Part shown: positions 6,189 through 10,151 of the stretch, piece by piece | Layout: each line of letters starts with the position of its first letter | Position numbering within the stretch: the first letter of the stretch is position 1 | Source: G963674505 sp964575975 | GTDB taxonomy: Bacteria > Desulfobacterota > Desulfobacteria > Desulfobacterales > SKZT01 | Assembly (NCBI GenBank): GCA_964575975.1 | Contig: CAZNTU010000205.1 | Span: 1 to 10,151 of the forward strand | Length of the DNA stretch: 10,151 bases | Reading direction: 5' to 3' | Position numbers and translations under genes: made by a program | Notes under the pieces: generated by a model | The model's database searches: none | Told to the model about the DNA's origin: nothing | The model's input: the letters and a program-made list of their open reading frames with translations, nothing else

Positions 6189-6709
6189 GGAACCTCGGTC
6201 TGCAGGTGGTATGGATCAGTCTTTCCTATAGGGCGCCGGTCAAGGATTCGAGCCAAGGCCGAAATATTCCGCCCCTCACACAGATCAACCATTCTTGCAT
6301 CAATCTTGAGTCTCGAAATCGTGCGAATCGACAAAGAACCCAAGCGACGAACCAAACCAATGGAGATCGTGGCGGGGAAGCGCGCCTGCTACACATTGCC
6401 GGCTTTTGTCTGCTTATGGAAACGAAGCCGTTAAATAAAGATGACCTGCGCTAAACCTAAAAATCCACATAGGCGAGGGTTAACGCCCGCCGCCAAAAAG
6501 CGCAAGGGTCGCGGGAGTTTATTTCGTGCTGTTATCTTGGAAAAATCAATAACGCGGAGGCGATCCGGTGGATTGACAATCTTGACGAGTAACGGATTCA
6601 CTGAAATCGCCGGCGACGGCCCGAAGCTTTTATAAAAGGTCGTCGCCGCCTGCCAATTTTTCTTTTGAGGTTCACCGGTCAATCGCAAGAACTGCCCGAA
6701 CGGAAACTT
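6189..6709. other. Gene-free intergenic region, about 520 bp
   Basis: Short open frames exist on both strands (for example 6441-6635 plus and 6431-6688 minus), but none has a convincing ribosome site, recognisable domain or codon pattern, and they overlap each other. It lies between two convergent genes (the activator on plus and the exported protein on minus), so it would hold their 3' ends. The only clear structure is the hairpin at 6611-6648. An imperfect 20-bp palindrome centred on GTTAAC is at 6472-6491. No terminator with a clean stem and U-run was seen after the activator. Confidence 0.5.
6611..6648. repeat. Hairpin with nested palindrome between convergent genes
   Basis: CGGCGACG (6611-6618) pairs perfectly with CGTCGCCG (6641-6648). 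The 22-nt loop contains the 12-bp palindrome CTTTTATAAAAG (6627-6638). On the plus strand it is followed a few bases later by a T-rich tract (6656-6665), giving a weak terminator-like arrangement for plus-strand transcripts. It is 62 nt past the stop of the exported-protein gene on the minus strand, so it could also serve as that gene's 3' structure. Which, if either, is uncertain. Confidence 0.45.
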
Positions 6710-7057
6710 TTAATAGCAGACGGACTCAAAATAGCTCCCGGCGAGAACGAGGCTGTTTACATCAGGCGTTATCTTGTACAACTCTGGATTGGCCGTGCAT
6801 GTCCGGAGACGCTCCGAATCGGAAACATTGTCATATACTCTGTCTTGAGCTTGAAGTTCGGGCGTTTCGGCCCAGATATCGATTTGCGATTGTTGATTGC
6901 CGGAAAAGCTCGGCGCAGCGCTCATTCTGTCAACAATGACATAGGAACTTTCGTTCCAAGCGTCGGGCGTTTCCTTCCAAATATCGTTTGCTCCCGCCAG
7001 GCCGGCGGTCATTATTGCGATCACAATAAAGATCAGTGAAAATTTTATATTTTTCAT
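6710..7057 (-). CDS. Small exported protein with D-I-W-x-E-T-P repeats, unknown function
   Basis: A 115-residue protein that I do not recognise. Residues 1-23 form a clear Sec signal peptide (MKNIK, a hydrophobic core, AGLAGA), probably cleaved just before NDIW; there is no lipobox Cys. The mature part of about 92 residues has a recurring motif: DIWKETPDAW at 25-34, DIWAETPELQ at 60-69 and a weaker ELYKITPDVN at 92-101, spaced 35 and 32 residues apart. Two cysteines (87 and 114) could form a disulfide in the periplasm. The ATG at 7057 is preceded by AAGGAG at good spacing and, further up, by a sigma-70-type promoter, so the gene appears expressible. The neighbours (a broken TA module upstream on the strand, convergent regulator downstream) do not suggest a role. 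A periplasmic or secreted structural or binding protein is conceivable, but nothing shows it. Confidence 0.72.
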   Translation of the reverse strand: MKNIKFSLIFIVIAIMTAGLAGANDIWKETPDAWNESSYVIVDRMSAAPSFSGNQQSQIDIWAETPELQAQDRVYDNVSDSERLRTCTANPELYKITPDVNSLVLAGSYFESVCY

Positions 7058-7138
7058 CTTAAACTCCTTTTCATAAAAATTCCTGATGGGTTTTAAGATG
7101 TCTCGGCATGCATTATCGTGCTTGTAGAGGATGCGCCA

Positions 7139-7166
7139 AGGATATGCCTGTTGGAGGCGGTGTCAA
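7139..7166 (-). promoter_or_regulatory. Sigma-70-type promoter of the exported-protein gene
   Basis: On the minus strand, a perfect -35 TTGACA (7161-7166) is followed after 16 bp by TATCCT (7139-7144) as -10. The predicted start near 7132 gives a 5' leader of about 75 nt before the ATG at 7057. The -35 is a full match and the -10 has four of six bases, so the call is moderately supported. Confidence 0.55.
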
Positions 7167-7257
7167 TCTTTTTTTTATGCGCCGGAAGAAATATCAGTGA
7201 CGCTAAAAAAAGAAAAATAAATTAAGTGACCATCCCCGATAAAACATGAACGATTTG

Positions 7258-7423
7258 CTATTCTCCGGCCGAATGTCTGCGCAGCTCTCCCGGCCAGGCA
7301 AGAATCTTTTGGTCGGCGGTAATCAATTTTGCATCAAGCCGCCGAGCCGTGGCTACAATAAATCGATCCGCCGGATCGGCATGAAAATTCGGTAGCCGGA
7401 CGGCGCCTATTCAATACGATCAT
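7258..7423 (-). pseudogene. PIN-domain (VapC-like) toxin remnant with internal deletion
   Basis: The first five codons, MIVLN, match the usual start of a PIN toxin (MIVLD) and overlap the antitoxin stop in an ATGA arrangement. Sixteen bases in, the frame jumps to a typical PIN C-terminus: RLPNFHADPADRFIVATARR, then LDAKLITADQKILAWPG, ending at TAG 7258-7260. The middle of the protein, normally about 75-80 of some 130 residues and holding conserved acidic active-site positions, is missing, and the join is out of frame. Reading from the ATG gives only a 29-residue nonsense peptide. No RNase activity is expected. The family call rests on the C-terminal motif DPADRFIVATA...ITADQKIL, which is highly characteristic. 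Confidence 0.85.
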
Positions 7424-7648
7424 TTCAGGGCATCCCATTCGTCGTCAATGGGGGAAACGATATCTCCGTGGATTTGAATTTTCTCTCTATGCATGCCGAA
7501 CAAGGATCTTTTTTTGTGGTCGGCAAGGTAAAATGCGCGTGAAAGGAGTTCCGTTTTTCAGCAACGTCAGTGGTTCCCCGCTCTTGTCCACTTGTTCCAA
7601 GTAAAAAAGGCAGTTGGCTTCGAATTCCGGCAGCGATATGGCCTCCAT
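7420..7648 (-). pseudogene. Phd/YefM-family antitoxin, frameshifted
   Basis: The N-terminal DNA-binding half reads MEAISLPEFEANCLFYLEQV, then GEPLTLLKNGTPFTRILP, from ATG 7648 with GGGAGAAAG upstream; an upstream in-frame ATG at 7687 would add 13 residues. After PQKK the frame ends early at TAG. The toxin-binding half continues in the next frame as RSLFGMHREKIQIHGDIVSP and IDDEWDALK, ending at TGA 7420-7422. The break falls in a run of seven A (read on the minus strand, about 7509-7515); with six A the two halves join as PQKRSLFGMH, the normal family sequence of about 76 residues. It precedes the broken PIN toxin with overlapping stop and start, the standard TA layout. It may be a true mutation or a homopolymer sequencing error. 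Confidence 0.85.
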
Positions 7649-7758
7649 AGTCTTTCTCCCGAATCTTTGAGTTTTTTTCCTTGTCATTTTCTAAACAACC
7701 CTTGCTTTTTACCAGTATTCGGGCTTTTAGAACTGTATCGCCATCATTTATAGGCATA

Positions 7759-8403
<645 letters not shown>

Positions 8404-8440
8404 GTTTTCTGTTTCCTTATCGATTGAAGTAAAATTCGGG

Positions 8441-9115
8441 TCAGGACCTGTATAGCCGCGAATACTGGGACTCGTGAAGACTGGAGGCGACGGCCAGGGC
8501 GGGGTTGGACGACCCGATCTCCCGGTCTTCGGCTTGCAGGCCAAGTTTCACGGTTTCCGGCACGGCGGCGGCCAGTTCCGATAGAATCCGGTGGCCTTCG
8601 GTCTGGCCCAGGGGGAGGGTCTTCATGCAGGCCACCGCCTGGTTTTCCAGCCACGACCACACGTAACCCGTCGCAGCGTTCTCCGGGGGGATGCCCCACT
8701 GGCAGGCGGCGAGGGCGAAACCGGCCAGTTGGCACGCGACGAGGGTGTTTTCCCAGCGGCGGGAAAAGGGGACGGCCAAGCCCTGCAGAAGTCTTGTCAT
8801 GGCCGCTCCCCGGTCCTTTTCCTCCGTCCGCAGTTCCCTGGTTTCCCTTAGAGCCAGAAGCCGGGAACACCATTTTTCCAGTTCCGCTTCGTTTTGCGAT
8901 TCGCAGGCGGCGTGCATGCGTTTCAGGATCGGGACGTCCACGCGGGCCATGGAATGGCGCAGGAGATCGTCCAGCCAATCTCGCAGTCCGAAGCCGTCGC
9001 GGACCCATCCGGCCTCGACGGCCCATTCGAGTCCCTGGGAGTAGGCGAACGCGCCGGTGGGAAGCGACGGGCTCGCCAAGTGAAGCAATCGGGGCAGGAA
9101 AGTTTTGTCATGCAT
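8441..9115 (-). CDS. ureF: Urease accessory protein UreF
   Basis: UreF forms the UreD/H-UreF-UreG activation complex on apo-urease and gates GTP hydrolysis and nickel transfer. The protein has 224 residues and is all-helical in pattern. Family marks are SPSLPTGAFAYSQGLEW near the N-terminus, WLDDLLRHSMARVDVP, the segment YVWSWLENQAVACMKTLPLG followed by QTEGHRIL, and a C-terminal SSLHESQYSRLYRS, a close variant of the conserved RLFRS ending. The ATG overlaps the last codons of ureE by 8 nt, which implies translational coupling; a GGAGGCGG sequence inside ureE could serve as its ribosome site. The overall sequence fits the family and shows no breaks. Confidence 0.96.
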   Translation of the reverse strand: MHDKTFLPRLLHLASPSLPTGAFAYSQGLEWAVEAGWVRDGFGLRDWLDDLLRHSMARVDVPILKRMHAACESQNEAELEKWCSRLLALRETRELRTEEKDRGAAMTRLLQGLAVPFSRRWENTLVACQLAGFALAACQWGIPPENAATGYVWSWLENQAVACMKTLPLGQTEGHRILSELAAAVPETVKLGLQAEDREIGSSNPALAVASSLHESQYSRLYRS

Positions 9116-9548
9116 GGCTGTGGTGTCCGCCTCCGAAAGCGCCGGGTTCCGGTTCGAAGGGGGCTTTCGTCACCGTTACCTTCAGTCCCAGACCTTCGAG
9201 CATGCCGTCCAGAACGTGGTCGTGGAGATATCGGATTCCGCCCTTCTCGATCTGGACCGCCGCGTGGCGGTTGCCCAGATGGTAGCAGATGCGGGCCATG
9301 AGGAGGGCGTCGTCGTAGACGGCCTCGGACACCGTCTCCTCGGCGGCCCGGATTTTTACTACCAATCCGTCTTCGGAGACGATCAGGTCGTTTTCCCTTA
9401 GAACGGCGCCTCTCTCCAGGAACAACCCGGCCTCCCGGCCGTCGTCTAGAACGACCCTCTGGCGGCTCTTGATCCGCTTTTCCCAGGGCAGGGTCAGGGT
9501 GGCGTCGCTCTCTTGCTCTCCGGCCATTTTTTTAACGAATCGAATCAT
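9108..9548 (-). CDS. ureE: Urease nickel metallochaperone UreE
   Basis: UreE is a dimeric nickel carrier that hands Ni(II) to UreG during urease maturation. From ATG 9548 it has 146 residues. The N-terminal half (DATLTLPWEKRIKSRQRVVL...GLFLERGAVLRENDLIVSEDG) is the UreE N domain. The C domain holds CYHLGNRHAAVQI (88-100) and YLHDHVLDGML (107-117), with His109 and His111 near the known interfacial nickel site. The C-terminal tail GGGHHSHA supplies only three histidines, much shorter than the long His tails of some UreE proteins, so extra nickel storage would be limited. The start lies 2 nt after the ureC stop with no good ribosome site of its own, which points to coupled translation. An internal ATG at residue 8 is a less likely start. 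Confidence 0.96.
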   Translation of the reverse strand: MIRFVKKMAGEQESDATLTLPWEKRIKSRQRVVLDDGREAGLFLERGAVLRENDLIVSEDGLVVKIRAAEETVSEAVYDDALLMARICYHLGNRHAAVQIEKGGIRYLHDHVLDGMLEGLGLKVTVTKAPFEPEPGAFGGGHHSHA

Positions 9549-9550
9549 GT

Positions 9551-10151
9551 TTAAAACAGGAAATATCGCTGGGCCATGGGGAGGACTTTCGCCGGTTCGC
9601 ACGCCAGCGGTTCCCCGTCCGCCTTCACAATATAGGTCTGAGGGTCCACTTCTATTGTCGGGAGCCAGTCGTTCAGGACCATGTCCTTCTTGCCGACGTT
9701 CCGGCATCCCCGGACGGTCCCGATCATGGAGCGAAGCCCGATTTTTTCCGGGACGCCCGCCTCGACGGCGGCCCGGGACATAAAGGTCATGGTCGTGGCC
9801 GCGCGGGCGCCGCCGAACGCGCCGAACATGGGCCGGTAATGCACGGGCTGGGGCGACGGGATGGAGGCGTTGGGGTCGCCCATGGGAGCCGCCGCGATCA
9901 TGCCGCCCTTGATCACCAAGTGCGGTTTCACGCCGAACAGCGCCGGTTTCCAGAGTACCAAGTCGGCCAGCTTTCCGACCTCTATGGATCCCACCTCGTG
10001 GGATATGCCGTGCCCCACGGCCGGGTTGATCGTGTACTTGGCCACGTAGCGCCTGGCCCGTAAATTGTCGTGGACGCCCGGGACGTCCTCGGGGAGGCTT
10101 CCCCGCTGGACTTTCATCTTGTGGGCGGTCTGCCAGGTTCTAATGATCACT
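9551..10151 (-). CDS. ureC: Urease alpha subunit UreC, C-terminal third (partial)
   Basis: This is the catalytic subunit of urease, an amidohydrolase that converts urea to ammonia and carbamate at a di-nickel centre. Only the last 199 or so residues of about 570 are inside the window; the gene continues past the right edge and its true start is not visible. The fragment opens with VIIRTWQTAHKMKVQRG, the segment that directly follows the last nickel-ligand region, and continues through RRYVAKYTINPAVGHGISHE, the amidohydrolase C-terminal signature IEVGKLADLVLW, HYRPMFGAFG, MTFMSRAA and the family-typical ending CEPAKVLPMAQRYFLF. The nickel ligands and carbamylated lysine lie outside the window and cannot be checked. 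It is followed at 2 nt by ureE in the same operon; ureA and ureB are expected upstream beyond the edge. Confidence 0.97.
   Translation of the reverse strand, partial: VIIRTWQTAHKMKVQRGSLPEDVPGVHDNLRARRYVAKYTINPAVGHGISHEVGSIEVGKLADLVLWKPALFGVKPHLVIKGGMIAAAPMGDPNASIPSPQPVHYRPMFGAFGGARAATTMTFMSRAAVEAGVPEKIGLRSMIGTVRGCRNVGKKDMVLNDWLPTIEVDPQTYIVKADGEPLACEPAKVLPMAQRYFLF

Noticed and set aside
6365..6395. Possible sigma-54 site containing TGGCGGGG before GCGCGC
   Set aside because: The GG to GC spacing and the -12 half do not fit TGGCACG-N4-TTGC.
6431..6688. Overlapping short frames on both strands in the 6189-6709 gap as possible small genes
   Set aside because: No ribosome site or domain, and the two strands' frames overlap each other. 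I could not support either as coding.

Overview
The window looks like a chromosomal segment of a Gram-negative, moderately GC-rich bacterium. The best guess is Desulfobacterota (for example Syntrophobacterales), based on the style of the PAS kinase, the sigma-54 activator with an IYGPGGAAQIL-type Fis domain, and the sequence of the small gene next to it. This assignment rests on pattern recognition, not a search. Most genes are on the minus strand; the sigma-54 activator is the one clear plus-strand gene.

Layout. 1-299 is gene-free and repeat-rich: two GC-rich units, then 14-bp AT-rich repeats that continue into a long inverted repeat. 300-1727 (-) is an outer-membrane efflux lipoprotein of the NodT/OprM type. 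1856-3430 (-) is a soluble two-PAS histidine kinase of the NarX/DegS class, read from a TTG codon; no response regulator is present. 3605-4032 (-) is a decayed, frameshifted C-terminal piece of glycogen phosphorylase. 4120-4407 (-) is a 95-residue protein of unknown function preceded by a consensus-matching sigma-54 promoter. Facing away from it, 4623-6188 (+) is a complete GAF/AAA+/Fis sigma-54 activator. The intergenic region between them carries a perfect 10-bp inverted repeat and three spaced CTATGG cores, which look like the activator's enhancer sites. 6189-6709 is gene-free. 6710-7057 (-) is a small exported repeat protein with a good sigma-70 promoter. 7258-7648 (-) is a broken toxin-antitoxin module: a Phd/YefM antitoxin with a one-base homopolymer insertion, and a PIN toxin reduced to its first codons plus its C-terminus. 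7759-10151 (-) is the end of a urease operon in the order ureC (partial), ureE, ureF, ureG.

How the parts work together. UreE, UreF and UreG are the nickel chaperone, the GTPase-activating accessory protein and the GTPase that load Ni into the UreABC apoenzyme; the genes are packed with a 2-nt gap, an 8-nt overlap and a 37-nt gap. The sigma-54 activator and the small divergent gene form a self-contained regulatory pair. The rest (pump, kinase, glgP remnant, exported protein, broken TA module) reads as an accessory or decaying neighbourhood beside the urease operon.

The most interesting item is the divergent pair at 4120-6188: an unknown small protein under an apparently dedicated sigma-54 switch, whose activator has valine in place of the first glycine of GAFTGA.
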